From Azospirillum sp. B506 (GTDB lineage Bacteria > Pseudomonadota > Alphaproteobacteria > Azospirillales > Azospirillaceae), in assembly GCF_000333595.1 (NCBI RefSeq), contig NZ_BADK01000735.1, positions 1-34,395 of the forward strand: a stretch of DNA of 34,395 nt, written 5' to 3'. This document shows, piece by piece, positions 23,821 to 31,977 of the stretch; position 1 is the first letter of the stretch, and every line of letters starts with the position of its first letter. The notes below the pieces were generated by a model. It saw only the letters and a list, made by a program, of their open reading frames with translations, was not told where the DNA came from and did not search any database. The translations under genes and the position numbers were made by a program.

Positions 23821-26646
23821 CTACCCCCACCCCCCATCCATAGCCTCCACCGCCCGCCGCGAAGCGACGCACCGCGCAATCTCCCCAAGCAGTTGGGCGC
23901 GGTCGATGGGCTTCGGCACGTGGCAGTCCATGCCGGCCTCGTAGCATTGGGCGATGTCGTCGGGGAAGGTGTTGGCGGTCAGGGCGACGATGGCGACGCG
24001 CGACACCGGACCCGGCATGGCGCGGATCCGGCGCGTCGCCTCCAGACCGTCCATCACCGGCATGTTGATGTCCATCAGGATGGCGTCGAACGGCTCGCCC
24101 TCCGCTGCCTGGGCCACCGCCTCCACCGCCTGGGCGCCGTCCGCCACCGCCACCACGCTGTGGCCGGCCTGCTTCAGCAGCGTGACCGCCAGCATGCGGT
24201 TCATCTCCACATCCTCCACCACCAGCACATGCAGGGAGCCGGTCGCCGGCCCGGCCGGGGCGGCGGCGGGCGGAGGGACAGGCGGCTCGGACCTGGCCGG
24301 CAGCGGCGGCGGGAGCGCTTCGGCATTGGGGGCGGCGTTGGGGGGGACAGGGGAGTCGGGGCTGGGGCCGGCGACAGCGGCCGGGGTGGCCTCCGGCGTC
24401 GGCGGGGCCGGCGGACGCAGACGGTCCAGCCGCTCGCGCAGCTCCGACGGGTCATAGGGCTTGGCGATCAGGTCGTAGCCGCCCATCGCCACATCGTCGG
24501 CCACCACCGCATGGGCGGCGAAGCCAGACGCCAGCAGAACCGGCAGGCCGGGGCGCAGGCGCCGCGCCTCGCGCGCCAGCTCGGCCCCGTTCATGCCTGG
24601 CGGCATCACGATGTCGCTGAACAGCAGGTCCAGCGGCTCGGTGCCGCGCAGCACCACCAGAGCCTCGCCGGCACCCGAGGCGCCGATCACCCGGTGGCCC
24701 CAGCTGCGCAGCAGGGCGCAGCCGGTCTCGCGGATGTTGTGGTCGTCCTCCACCATCAGGATCGACAGGCTGGGACGGACGCTCACCGGTCGGAGTGCCG
24801 TCGGCCGGACGCCGCGGCCGGCGCCATGCCCCATCTCGTCGGCGACCCGCTCGGGTGGGAAATGGACGGTGACGGTGGTGCCCTGCCCCACCCGGCTCGC
24901 CAGGGTCAGCGTGCCGCCATGCAGCTCCACCAGCCGGCGGGTCAGCGGCAGGCCCAGGCCGGCGCCCTCGGTCTGGCGATTCTCCGGGGTGGCGACGCGG
25001 GCATAGGCCAGCAGGACGCGGTCCAGATCCTGCTCGGGGATGCCAACCCCGTTGTCGCGCACCTCCAGGAGCAGGCCGCCATCGGGCGCCGGGCCGGCGG
25101 TCAGCGACACCGATCCACCGGACGGCGTGTATTTCACCGCGTTGGACAGCAGGTTCAGCAGGATCTGGCGGATGCGGCGCTCGTCGCCGCGCAGGGTCCG
25201 GGCGGCGGGATCCACCGTCGCGTCGAGCGCGATGCCGGCGCGGGCGGCGCGCGGGGTCAGCAGGCGGATGGCGAAGGTGGCGGCGGCGTCGAGATCGACC
25301 GGATCGTCGTCGAGAACCAGCTGGCCGGATTCGGCGCGGACATGGTCGAGGATCTCGTTGATCAGTTCCAGCAGATGCTGGCCGCTGTCGCGGATGTTCA
25401 CGGCGAAGTCGCGGTAATGGGGGGTGCCGACCGGCCCCTCCGACTCCCGCGCGATCAGGTCGGCGAAGCCGATCACCGCGTTCATCGGCGTGCGCAGCTC
25501 GTGGCTCAGGCTCGCCAGGAATTCGGACTTGCTGCGGCTGGCCGCCTCCGCCGCGTGGCGGGCGTCCTGAAGCTCCGCCTCCATGATCTTGCGGGCGGTG
25601 ACGTCGCGCTCGACGCTGACGTAATCCTGCGGCGCCCCCCAATCGTCGGTGACCAGCCGCACCGCCGCCTCGACCCACACCCAGCGGCCGTCGGCATGGC
25701 GCAGCCGGTAGGTCGTCTTCAGCGTCGGCCGCTCCGGCGTCAGGCGGGCGAGGCCGGCCGCCAGGGCGTCGCGGTCGTCAGGATGCACCCGCTCCACCAG
25801 CGGGCGGCCGGCCAGCTCGGCCGGCGGGCAGCCCAGGCTGTCACGCGTCGCCTCCGAACAGAAGCGGCGCACCCCGTCCAGCCCGATGCGGCCGATGATG
25901 TCGGTGACGCTGCGCGCCAGCATACGGTAACGCGCCTCGCTGGCGCGGATCGCCCGCTCCGCCTCGTGGCGGCGGGTGATGTCACGGGCGCCCACCGACA
26001 GCAGGGCGATGGCGCCGCTCTCGTCGCGGATCGGCACCTGCGACACCTCCCACCAGCGGGTGACGCCGTCGTGGGTGTGCTGCTCCTCGAAGCGGGTGGG
26101 GGCGTCGGCGTCGATGCAGGATTGCAGGTCCGCCATCACCTTGGCGGCGAGGTCGGGCGGCAGCAGCGCGTCGAGCGGCTTGCCTGCCGCCTGCGCCAGC
26201 CGGCCGCCCATCGCCCGCATCGCGGCCTCGTTGGCGCAATGCAGGGTGAAGACGCCGTCCGGGCCGACGCGGAGGACGACGAGGATGTCGGCGGAGCTGT
26301 CGAACAGCGCGCGGAACAGCGCGGCGTTCTCCGCCATCCGGGCCTCGGCGGCGAAGCGGCGGTGCTCGCGCGCCAACAGAAGGCCGAGCAGGCCGAGGCC
26401 AAGAGCGGCGAGGGCGGCCAGCGGCAGGGCCTGCTCCTCCATCGCCCGCAAGGCGAGGTCGCGGTCGGGCAGAAACAGGGCGGACAGCAGGGAGAGGACG
26501 GCCGCCGCCCCGACCAGCAGGGCGGAGAGCAGCGCGAAGACCGGGCGCCGGCTGCCGAACCGCCGGAGAAGCCACCGGTGGGCAAGCAGAACCAGCGCCA
26601 GCAGGCCGACGCCATGCGCAAGGGCAATGATGAGGCCCGTTCCCAT
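23821..26646 (-). CDS. Membrane hybrid histidine kinase with two PAS and two receiver domains
   Basis: The 941-residue protein has three N-terminal membrane helices (about 3-23, 35-57, 73-92) and two PAS/PAC units (about 105-230 and 235-360). HisKA contains SHELRTPMNAVIGF (His382). HATPase_c has NLLSNAVKYTP, DNGVGIP and GAGLGLPL. A first receiver has phospho-Asp678 in LFSDIVMPPGMNG. A Pro/Ala-rich linker leads to a second receiver with Asp859 in ILMDINMPVMDG. It senses an unknown, probably cytosolic or membrane signal and relays phosphate within itself; there is no Hpt domain. I chose ATG 26646; GTG 26673 is possible. It is divergent from the next kinase. Confidence 0.93.
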   Translation of the reverse strand: MGTGLIIALAHGVGLLALVLLAHRWLLRRFGSRRPVFALLSALLVGAAAVLSLLSALFLPDRDLALRAMEEQALPLAALAALGLGLLGLLLAREHRRFAAEARMAENAALFRALFDSSADILVVLRVGPDGVFTLHCANEAAMRAMGGRLAQAAGKPLDALLPPDLAAKVMADLQSCIDADAPTRFEEQHTHDGVTRWWEVSQVPIRDESGAIALLSVGARDITRRHEAERAIRASEARYRMLARSVTDIIGRIGLDGVRRFCSEATRDSLGCPPAELAGRPLVERVHPDDRDALAAGLARLTPERPTLKTTYRLRHADGRWVWVEAAVRLVTDDWGAPQDYVSVERDVTARKIMEAELQDARHAAEAASRSKSEFLASLSHELRTPMNAVIGFADLIARESEGPVGTPHYRDFAVNIRDSGQHLLELINEILDHVRAESGQLVLDDDPVDLDAAATFAIRLLTPRAARAGIALDATVDPAARTLRGDERRIRQILLNLLSNAVKYTPSGGSVSLTAGPAPDGGLLLEVRDNGVGIPEQDLDRVLLAYARVATPENRQTEGAGLGLPLTRRLVELHGGTLTLASRVGQGTTVTVHFPPERVADEMGHGAGRGVRPTALRPVSVRPSLSILMVEDDHNIRETGCALLRSWGHRVIGASGAGEALVVLRGTEPLDLLFSDIVMPPGMNGAELAREARRLRPGLPVLLASGFAAHAVVADDVAMGGYDLIAKPYDPSELRERLDRLRPPAPPTPEATPAAVAGPSPDSPVPPNAAPNAEALPPPLPARSEPPVPPPAAAPAGPATGSLHVLVVEDVEMNRMLAVTLLKQAGHSVVAVADGAQAVEAVAQAAEGEPFDAILMDINMPVMDGLEATRRIRAMPGPVSRVAIVALTANTFPDDIAQCYEAGMDCHVPKPIDRAQLLGEIARCVASRRAVEAMDGGWG

Positions 26647-26854
26647 TGCTCCGCCCCCCAGCGGCTCCGTCACCGGCCGGCCGCGGCCGAACCGGAAGCG
26701 AATCTTTACACAGGCAATTAAACAGGAAGAAGAAACGATTCGAAACAGTCATACCGCCTTTCTTCCTACCACTATTACCGATGGCAGTGACATGGCCGCC
26801 GGCTTTTACGTCGCCGTCGTGTTTGGCCGGCGATTCGGCTAGGATGCCCGGCAT
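26647..26854. other. Divergent promoter region between two hybrid kinases
   Basis: About 208 bp, locally AT-rich at 26700-26785. It contains three GANTC sites (near 26699, 26739 and 26832), the CcrM methylation sequence of alphaproteobacteria, a density above chance. No unambiguous promoter hexamers were found. Confidence 0.45.
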
Positions 26855-28825
26855 ATGATTCGTGGTCGTTGTGTTCTGGTGGGCTTCGGCATGTTCTTGA
26901 AGATCTTCTCACGGAGCCTGGTTGCCCGGACCACGGCATCGGCGGTGGTGCTGGTGTCGGTGCTGGTCGCCGTGCCGATGGCCGTGCTGATCCAGGCCGA
27001 CGTGCGCAGCACACGGGCCGAGCTGGCCATCCGCGCGGAGATGGCGACCCGCATCGTGCTGGACGACGTGACCAACGCCCTGTGGGATCTGGATCCGGAA
27101 GAGGCACTGACGGCGCTGAACCCGCTGCGGTCGATCGACAGCTTCGCCGAGGCGGTGATCCTGGGCACCCATGGCGAGCGCTTCGTCACCTTCCGCAAGC
27201 CGGGCGCCGCCAGGGTGGCGGAGGAGGCCGCCACCGCCGCCACCGTGCCGCTGACCCGCCAGGACCGCAGCGGCGCTTCGCGCACCATCGGCACCCTGCT
27301 GGTCCGGCTCGACACCGGGCCGACCGACGCGGCGATCCGCCACCATGTGCTGGTGCTGGGCGGGGTCGGCGCCGTCACGCTTCTGCTGGTGGTGCTGGGG
27401 GTGATCTGGGCGACGCGCGGCATGACCCTGCCGATCGCCGGCATGACCCGCGCCATGGCCGATCTGGCCGCCGGCGACGTGACGGTGACCGTCCCGGTGC
27501 GCCACCGCGACGACGAGATCGGCCGCATGGCCAAGGCGCTCGACACCTTCCGCCAGAACGCCATCGACCTGAGCACCGCCAAGGAACGGGCGGAGCAGGC
27601 GGTGGCCTCGAAGGCCAAGTTCATGGCCGCCGCCAGCCACGACCTGCGCCAGCCGGCCCAGTCGCTGCTGATGCTGACCGCCATGCTGCGCGCCACCGCC
27701 CCCAACCCCAAGGTAGCGGACTCCGCCCGCAAGATCGAACAGGTGGTGATGACGCTGAAGCAGCTGCTCGACGATCTGCTGGAGGTGTCGCGGCTGGATG
27801 CCGGCGGCATCAGCGCCAACAAGGCGGTGCATGAGGTCGCCGACCTGTTCGACGCGCTGGATTCGCAGTACGGCCCGGTCGCCCGCAACAAGGGGCTGGC
27901 CTTCGCCGTGCCGCAATACCGCGCGCCGGTGCTGACCGACCGGGTGCTGCTGCTGCGGCTGCTCGGCAACCTGATCGACAACGCGATCCGCTACACGCCC
28001 GGCGGACAGGTGCAGGTCGCCTGCCTGGAATCCGGCGGCAACCTGATCGTCGAGGTGCGCGACAGCGGCATCGGCATCCCCGAGGACCGTCTCGACGCGA
28101 TCTGGGAGGAGTTCCACCAGATCGGCAACCCGGAGCGCAACCGCGACAACGGCATCGGTCTCGGCCTGTCGATCGTGCGGCGGCTGTCCGCCGTGCTGGA
28201 CCATCCGGTGAAGGTGCGCTCCACGCCGGGCAAGGGGTCGGTCTTCTCGGTCACCGTGCCGCTGGCGCCGGTCGGAGCGGCCGCGGCAGCCGTGGCGGAC
28301 ACTGGGGCAACCCCTGGGGCAACCCCTGGGGCAACCCCTGGGGCAGATGCTGTGGCAGATCCTGGGGTGGCAACGCTGGCGGACGCGACGGCGAAGACCG
28401 GTGAGATCGCCATCCTGGTGATCGACGACGACCAGTTCGTGCTGTCGGCCATCTCGATGTTCCTCAACTCCGCCGGACATCGCGCGGTCGGCGTCTCCAC
28501 CGTGGCCCAGGGCCTGCGCGCGGTGGAGAGCGGCGACATCCGGCCGGACGCGCTGATCGCCGACTATCACCTCTCCGCCACCGAGAACGGCCTGGATTTC
28601 ATCGACACGGTGTGGCGGCGGATCGGGCTGCGCATTCCTGCGGTGCTGATATCAGGGCGGCTCGACGGGTCAGTCACCGCCCGCGCCGCCGAGATGGGCG
28701 TCACCGTCGCCGCCAAGCCGATCATGCCGGAGCGGCTGTCGGTGCTGGTGGAGCAGATGACGGCGACCCGGCCAAAGCCGCTGCCGTCGGACACCGCCGC
28801 TCCGCATAAGACCACGACCATTTGA
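26855..28825 (+). CDS. Membrane hybrid histidine kinase (TM-HAMP-HisKA-HATPase-REC)
   Basis: The 656-residue protein has one membrane helix at about 27-47 and a periplasmic sensor of about 115 residues with LDDVTNALWDLDPEEA and SFAEAVILG. A second helix (about 165-187) and HAMP (188-240) follow. HisKA has ASHDLRQPAQSLLM (His262; the DLRQP form is common in two-component hybrids). HATPase_c has NLIDNAIRYTPGG, DSGIGIP and GIGLGLSIV. A Gly/Ala/Thr/Pro linker built of 12-bp repeats leads to a receiver with Asp570 in ALIADYHLS. ATG 26855 has AGGA about 10 nt upstream; ATG 26891 is an alternative. No partner regulator is adjacent. Confidence 0.93.
   Translation: MIRGRCVLVGFGMFLKIFSRSLVARTTASAVVLVSVLVAVPMAVLIQADVRSTRAELAIRAEMATRIVLDDVTNALWDLDPEEALTALNPLRSIDSFAEAVILGTHGERFVTFRKPGAARVAEEAATAATVPLTRQDRSGASRTIGTLLVRLDTGPTDAAIRHHVLVLGGVGAVTLLLVVLGVIWATRGMTLPIAGMTRAMADLAAGDVTVTVPVRHRDDEIGRMAKALDTFRQNAIDLSTAKERAEQAVASKAKFMAAASHDLRQPAQSLLMLTAMLRATAPNPKVADSARKIEQVVMTLKQLLDDLLEVSRLDAGGISANKAVHEVADLFDALDSQYGPVARNKGLAFAVPQYRAPVLTDRVLLLRLLGNLIDNAIRYTPGGQVQVACLESGGNLIVEVRDSGIGIPEDRLDAIWEEFHQIGNPERNRDNGIGLGLSIVRRLSAVLDHPVKVRSTPGKGSVFSVTVPLAPVGAAAAAVADTGATPGATPGATPGADAVADPGVATLADATAKTGEIAILVIDDDQFVLSAISMFLNSAGHRAVGVSTVAQGLRAVESGDIRPDALIADYHLSATENGLDFIDTVWRRIGLRIPAVLISGRLDGSVTARAAEMGVTVAAKPIMPERLSVLVEQMTATRPKPLPSDTAAPHKTTTI
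28301..28372 (+). repeat. 12-bp tandem repeat encoding the kinase-receiver linker
   Basis: Six 12-bp units occur in frame. Units 2 and 3 are identical (CCTGGGGCAACC), unit 1 differs by one base or two, unit 4 ends in GCAGAT, and units 5-6 are degenerate. They encode GATP-type repeats between the HATPase and receiver domains. Copy number can change by slippage without a frameshift, which would alter linker length. Confidence 0.85.
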
Positions 28826-28965
28826 GGCCGGCGGTCCGGCCAGAAAGCTTAGGACCCAAAATAATCTCACATACCGGGTTATGTTATGTCACAACATCCG
28901 GGCAGTGCTCCCGGACAGCCTGCACCCCGTCCGAGGGCGAATGACAAGCAACTTCGGAGGATCCT
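28826..28965. other. Intergenic region with three inverted repeats before the GRDP-like gene
   Basis: GGCCGG-CGGT-CCGGCC (28826-28841) directly follows the kinase stop and could terminate, though without a T-run. Further on are ATGTT-N7-AACAT near 28881-28897 and TCCGGG-N7-CCCGGA (28897-28915). A strong ribosome site GGAGG lies 5 nt before the next ATG. The promoter for that gene is not clear. Confidence 0.45.
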
Positions 28966-29436
28966 ATGCGCGCAGCCACCACGACCGACATCACCCGTGC
29001 CCGTGACATCATCGCCGGTTTCGACTTCGGCTATGTCGTCGAGCGCGCGGTCGCCGCGGGGATGACCCGCAGCACGTCCGAAACCGCCCTGACCCAGTTG
29101 AAAGCCTTCCTGCTGGCCTGCGCCGAGCATCCGGAGCGCGACATCGTTCCGCAGTCGGCCGCCTGCGACGACCTGTGGCACGAATTCATCGTTGCCGACA
29201 CCCGCGCCTATGTCCGCTTCTGCGAGGCGGTCTATGGCGAGTATCTGCACCACAACGGCGTGACCGTCCCGGCCGGGCGCATGGCCGCCGCCCGCACCGA
29301 CAGCGCCCGCCTGTTCGCCGGTGCCGATTGCCTGCGAGAAGCCGCGACGGCGGATTGCCTGCGGGAGACGGCGAAGGCCGACTGCCTGCGCGAAGCCAAG
29401 GGCGCCGATTGCCTGCGAGAAGCCGCGGGACGGTGA
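28966..29436 (+). CDS. GRDP-like (glycine-rich domain-containing family) protein with four Cys-containing C-terminal repeats
   Basis: The 156-residue protein has no signal peptide or membrane helix. The core (about residues 15-100) contains CDDLWHEFIVADTRAYVRFC and GEYLHH, the D-x-x-W-H-x-x-I...D-T-x-x-Y-x-x-F-C...HH pattern of the 'glycine-rich domain-containing protein' family, whose function is unknown. From residue 120 to near the end are four 9-residue repeats of the form A-D-C-L-R-E-A/T-x-x, encoded by 27-bp units at 29323-29430. Each repeat has one Cys, two acidic residues and one Arg. GGAGG 5 nt before the ATG supports the start. It follows the hybrid kinase by 140 bp. A multi-core modified peptide is conceivable but there is no maturase nearby. 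Confidence 0.85.
   Translation: MRAATTTDITRARDIIAGFDFGYVVERAVAAGMTRSTSETALTQLKAFLLACAEHPERDIVPQSAACDDLWHEFIVADTRAYVRFCEAVYGEYLHHNGVTVPAGRMAAARTDSARLFAGADCLREAATADCLRETAKADCLREAKGADCLREAAGR
29323..29430 (+). repeat. Four tandem 27-bp coding repeats
   Basis: Each 27-bp unit encodes A-D-C-L-R-E plus three variable residues. Units 1 and 4 are nearly identical in DNA (two differences or so), while units 2 and 3 are diverged mostly at synonymous positions. The protein motif is therefore kept by selection or gene conversion. The repeat ends two codons before the stop. Confidence 0.9.
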
Positions 29437-29509
29437 GCAGCCGCCGGATTGAACCGACTGACCGGGCGGCGGCATCGGACAGCAACACCGCCGCCGGGGC
29501 CGTCCCCGA

Positions 29510-29529
29510 CCCTTCCACCGCCGGAAGGG
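29510..29529. terminator. Hairpin between convergent genes (candidate)
   Basis: CCCTTCC (29510-29516) pairs with GGAAGGG (29523-29529) around a 6-nt loop, between the GRDP-like gene (plus) and the membrane protein gene (minus). No T-tract follows on either strand. Confidence 0.35.
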
Positions 29530-29541
29530 ATAATTCCGGCC

Positions 29542-30081
29542 TCAGTCGCGTCCACCGCCGTCCGGCCTGCTCCTGTCCAGCCCGCCCCTGTCGGGACCGC
29601 CTTCATCTGAACCGCCATCGAGCAGAGCCTGTGCCCTGGTCGACAGGGGACAGCCGCGCCGGGCCAGGCGGAGAATGACGTCGCGGGCCAACTCCCGGCT
29701 GGCGGTGTTGCCGATGAAGCTCGACCGCGAATCTGAGAATTCCAAAACGACGTTGTTCGTTCCGATGCCTTCCCGATAATCAATCCTCGACACTGCCCGG
29801 TAGCGCTTCCTGCGGGTGCGGATGACCCGGCATTCGATGTGATCGGGACGCAGGATCAGGGTCGGCTTCAGGTTGCTCGACGAGTGGGTCAGCCAGGGAA
29901 TCCCTTTCCATCCGGAAAATGCGGCGACCAGGGGAACACGCTCGCCGTCGCCATCGGCTTCGATCCGGCCTTGCCGGACAGCGGAAAGCCTCATGCGGAT
30001 GTAGAGGACCAAAGCCAGTCCACCGGAGGCAAGGAGCAGCATCACTACGACGATGAGGCTGAGGGCGGCCGGATCGCTCAT
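29542..30081 (-). CDS. Membrane-anchored hypothetical protein
   Basis: The 179-residue protein has one N-terminal membrane helix (ALSLIVVVMLLLASGGLALVLYI, residues 6-28) and a cytoplasmic or periplasmic domain. The domain has a predicted beta pattern (WLTHSSSNLKPTLILRPDHIECRVIRTRRKRYRAVSRID) resembling PH-like membrane-protein domains. It ends in a Gly/Asp/Arg-rich tail. I do not recognise a named family. AGGAG 6 nt before the ATG supports the start. It lies 52 bp downstream of the substrate-binding protein gene on the same strand and may be co-transcribed. Confidence 0.75.
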   Translation of the reverse strand: MSDPAALSLIVVVMLLLASGGLALVLYIRMRLSAVRQGRIEADGDGERVPLVAAFSGWKGIPWLTHSSSNLKPTLILRPDHIECRVIRTRRKRYRAVSRIDYREGIGTNNVVLEFSDSRSSFIGNTASRELARDVILRLARRGCPLSTRAQALLDGGSDEGGPDRGGLDRSRPDGGGRD

Positions 30082-30133
30082 CTTCCTCTCCTATCGATCG
30101 CCGGCAGCTCCCCCCGCCCTGCCCTTGGACGGC

Positions 30134-31705
30134 TCAGCCGAAATTCAGGCCGCCGAACGGCGTGATGAAGGTGTCGCTCAGCACATTGCCACGCAACGCC
30201 ACATAGTCCGGCACGACCAGCGGGATCACCGGCAGCTCCCGCATCACCAGACATTCGGCGTCCTTGTAGACCTCGGCCCGGCGGAGGGGATCGGGGATCG
30301 CCATCGCCCGCTCGATCAGGCCGTCGAATTGGGCATTCGACCAGCCGACCGGGTTGAAGCGGCTGCCGCTGCTGAACAGCTCATCGAGGAAATTCATCGG
30401 ATCGGGATAGGTGGCGGTCCAGCCGAACAGGAAGGCGTCGTAATCGCGCCGGCGGGAACGGGCGATGAACTCCTGCCGCGGCGCCATCACCAGCGTCGCC
30501 GGGATGCCGGCATTGTTCCATTGCGAGACGTAATAGACGAACTCCCGCCGGTATTCCGGGACGACGGTGACCTGGAAGGGTTCGATGCCGCGCCCGTCGG
30601 GATAGCCGGCCTCCTCCAGCAGGCGTTTCGCCAGCATCGGATCGTAAGCCAGCGGCTCCAGCCGTTCGTTGGCCAGCAGGGCCGGCGGCACGACGCCGTT
30701 GTGGACGGCCGCCACCCCGCGGAAGAAGCGCTCCGCCATCGCCGCGCGGTCGATCAGCAGCGACATCGCGCGGCGCACCCGCAGATCGCCGAACGCCCTG
30801 ACCCGCCGCGGGTCGAGCGCCACCACCCGCATCTGCATGCGCGGCACGCTGGACAGCGACCGTTTGAAGCCAGGGTCGTCCATCACCCCGCGCAGCGCAT
30901 CGGTGTCGACGAAGGCAAAGTCGATCTGGCTGTCGTTGAACAGCGTGATGCCGTCGTTGCCGATGCCGGTGGCAAGGAAGGACACGCGCTCGAACGGCAC
31001 CGAACCGCCGCGCCAGGCGGGATTGGCCTCCACATCCATGCGGATGCCATCGCTCGACCGCACCAGCCGATAGGGGCCGGTTCCCGCCGACAGCGTGCGG
31101 TACCAGTCGGGACCCGCCTGCTCGGCGGCCTCGACATCGACGATGTTCAGTCGGGCGAAGGGAAAGACGGCGCAGGGCTCGTCGCAGGCGACCTCCAAAG
31201 TCCGCTCGTCGATCACGGCGATGCCCGACAGGCCGGCGGCGGTCCGCGCCCGCAGGTCGCGGAAGCCCCGCACCTTCGACAGGGCAAGCACCGCGAAGTT
31301 GGTGCCGTCGCCCGACAGTGCAGCCTCGAAGCTGCGCTTGACGTCCATGGCGGTCAGGGGACGGCCGGTGTGGAAGGTGACGCCGTCGCGGATGGTCAGC
31401 CGCCAACGCCGGGCATCCTCCGACGCTTCCCAGGCTGTGGCGAGGCCGGGCAGGATACGGCCCTTGGGATCGACCGTGGTCAGGCTTTCATACATCGAGC
31501 CGAGAACCTGACGCGCGACCAGATCGTTGACGGTCAGCGGATTGAGCGCGCCGGGCAGGGACTTCAGCCCGATCCGCAGGGTGCCGGACGCCGCCATCGC
31601 CGGACGCGGCAACGCCCCGGCTAGGCCGGCCGCTCCGAGCAGACCGCCGCCAAGCAGGCCCCCACCAAGCAGACCAAGGAACTGTCGTCTCCGCACCGAC
31701 GGCAT
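30134..31705 (-). CDS. ABC transporter substrate-binding protein, peptide/nickel family 5, Tat-exported
   Basis: The 523-residue protein has a Tat signal (SVRRRQFLGLLGGG followed by a Gly/Leu/Ala helix, cleavage near AMAASG). The SBP_bac_5 fold has LGSMYESLTTVDPKGRILPGLATAWEASED, WRLTIRDGVTFHTGRPLTAMDVKRSFE and DLRVRRAMSLLIDR, with FGWTATYPDPMNFLDELFSSGS near the C-terminus. It should bind a peptide or similar ligand in the periplasm. No permease or ATPase gene lies beside it, so it is an orphan binding protein here. The ribosome site before ATG 31705 is weak (GGGTCAGCG). Confidence 0.92.
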   Translation of the reverse strand: MPSVRRRQFLGLLGGGLLGGGLLGAAGLAGALPRPAMAASGTLRIGLKSLPGALNPLTVNDLVARQVLGSMYESLTTVDPKGRILPGLATAWEASEDARRWRLTIRDGVTFHTGRPLTAMDVKRSFEAALSGDGTNFAVLALSKVRGFRDLRARTAAGLSGIAVIDERTLEVACDEPCAVFPFARLNIVDVEAAEQAGPDWYRTLSAGTGPYRLVRSSDGIRMDVEANPAWRGGSVPFERVSFLATGIGNDGITLFNDSQIDFAFVDTDALRGVMDDPGFKRSLSSVPRMQMRVVALDPRRVRAFGDLRVRRAMSLLIDRAAMAERFFRGVAAVHNGVVPPALLANERLEPLAYDPMLAKRLLEEAGYPDGRGIEPFQVTVVPEYRREFVYYVSQWNNAGIPATLVMAPRQEFIARSRRRDYDAFLFGWTATYPDPMNFLDELFSSGSRFNPVGWSNAQFDGLIERAMAIPDPLRRAEVYKDAECLVMRELPVIPLVVPDYVALRGNVLSDTFITPFGGLNFG

Positions 31706-31787
31706 CGCTGACCCGTAACCCCGATGATTTCCCAGGCAATCCTTAACACGGGGCAGGGCAGGCGGTCACCCTGGCCAAGCGCCAGAG

Positions 31788-31805
31788 GCTTTCGCAATCG
31801 AAAGC
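31788..31805. promoter_or_regulatory. Candidate parS site 1
   Basis: GCTTTCGCAATCGAAAGC has perfect 7-bp arms (GCTTTCG/CGAAAGC) around a 4-bp centre. It lies 173 bp past the parB stop. The same arms recur at 31846-31863 and I saw them nowhere else in the window. Plasmid parS sites commonly lie next to parAB, so this is the likely ParB target. Confidence 0.65.
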
Positions 31806-31845
31806 AACCCTGGGGCGTGGACGCTTGGCAGGACAACCAAGGAGA

Positions 31846-31863
31846 GCTTTCGTATTCGAAAGC
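31846..31863. promoter_or_regulatory. Candidate parS site 2
   Basis: GCTTTCGTATTCGAAAGC has the same 7-bp arms as site 1 and a different 4-bp centre. Its start is 58 bp from that of site 1. Conservation of the arms but not the centre is what a dimeric binding protein would require. Confidence 0.65.
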
Positions 31864-31924
31864 CCTGGCCCTCATCACCGCAATGATGCTGCGAGCCACA
31901 CAGATCAGAATTCATGAGGAGATC

Positions 31925-31967
31925 CCCTCTCCCCGGGGGGAGAGGGAGAGCCGCTCCTCTCAGCGGC
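31925..31967 (-). terminator. Tandem hairpins after parB (candidate terminator)
   Basis: CCCTCTCCCC (31925-31934) pairs with GGGGAGAGGG (31937-31946), and GCCGCT (31950-31955) pairs with AGCGGC (31962-31967). Both follow the parB stop (31978) within 53 nt on the minus strand. No T-tract is present. Similar GC-rich sequence recurs between repA and parA. Confidence 0.45.
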
Positions 31968-31977
31968 AGCCCATCCC

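Larger units (their letters stand above)
31706..31977. other. Partition-site region between parB and the substrate-binding protein gene
   Basis: No gene is supported in these 272 bp. The stretch holds two related 18-bp palindromes (31788-31805 and 31846-31863). An 8-bp inverted repeat GCCAAGCG/CGCTTGGC (31774-31781 and 31822-31829) surrounds the first of them. Two hairpins lie near the parB stop (31925-31946 and 31950-31967). Its structure is unusually rich and suits a centromere. Confidence 0.6.

Noticed and set aside
23737-26721. A long open frame antisense to the first hybrid kinase
   Set aside because: Shadow frame, rich in Gln/His/Arg/Gly with no domain, opposite a kinase with all motifs.
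29323-29430. A CRISPR-like or intergenic repeat array
   Set aside because: The 27-bp units are contiguous, without spacers, and lie in frame in a gene.
29323-29436. Minus-strand reading of the same repeats giving S-R-R-Q-S peptides
   Set aside because: No ribosome site or family match; the plus strand has a strong ribosome site and a recognisable core.
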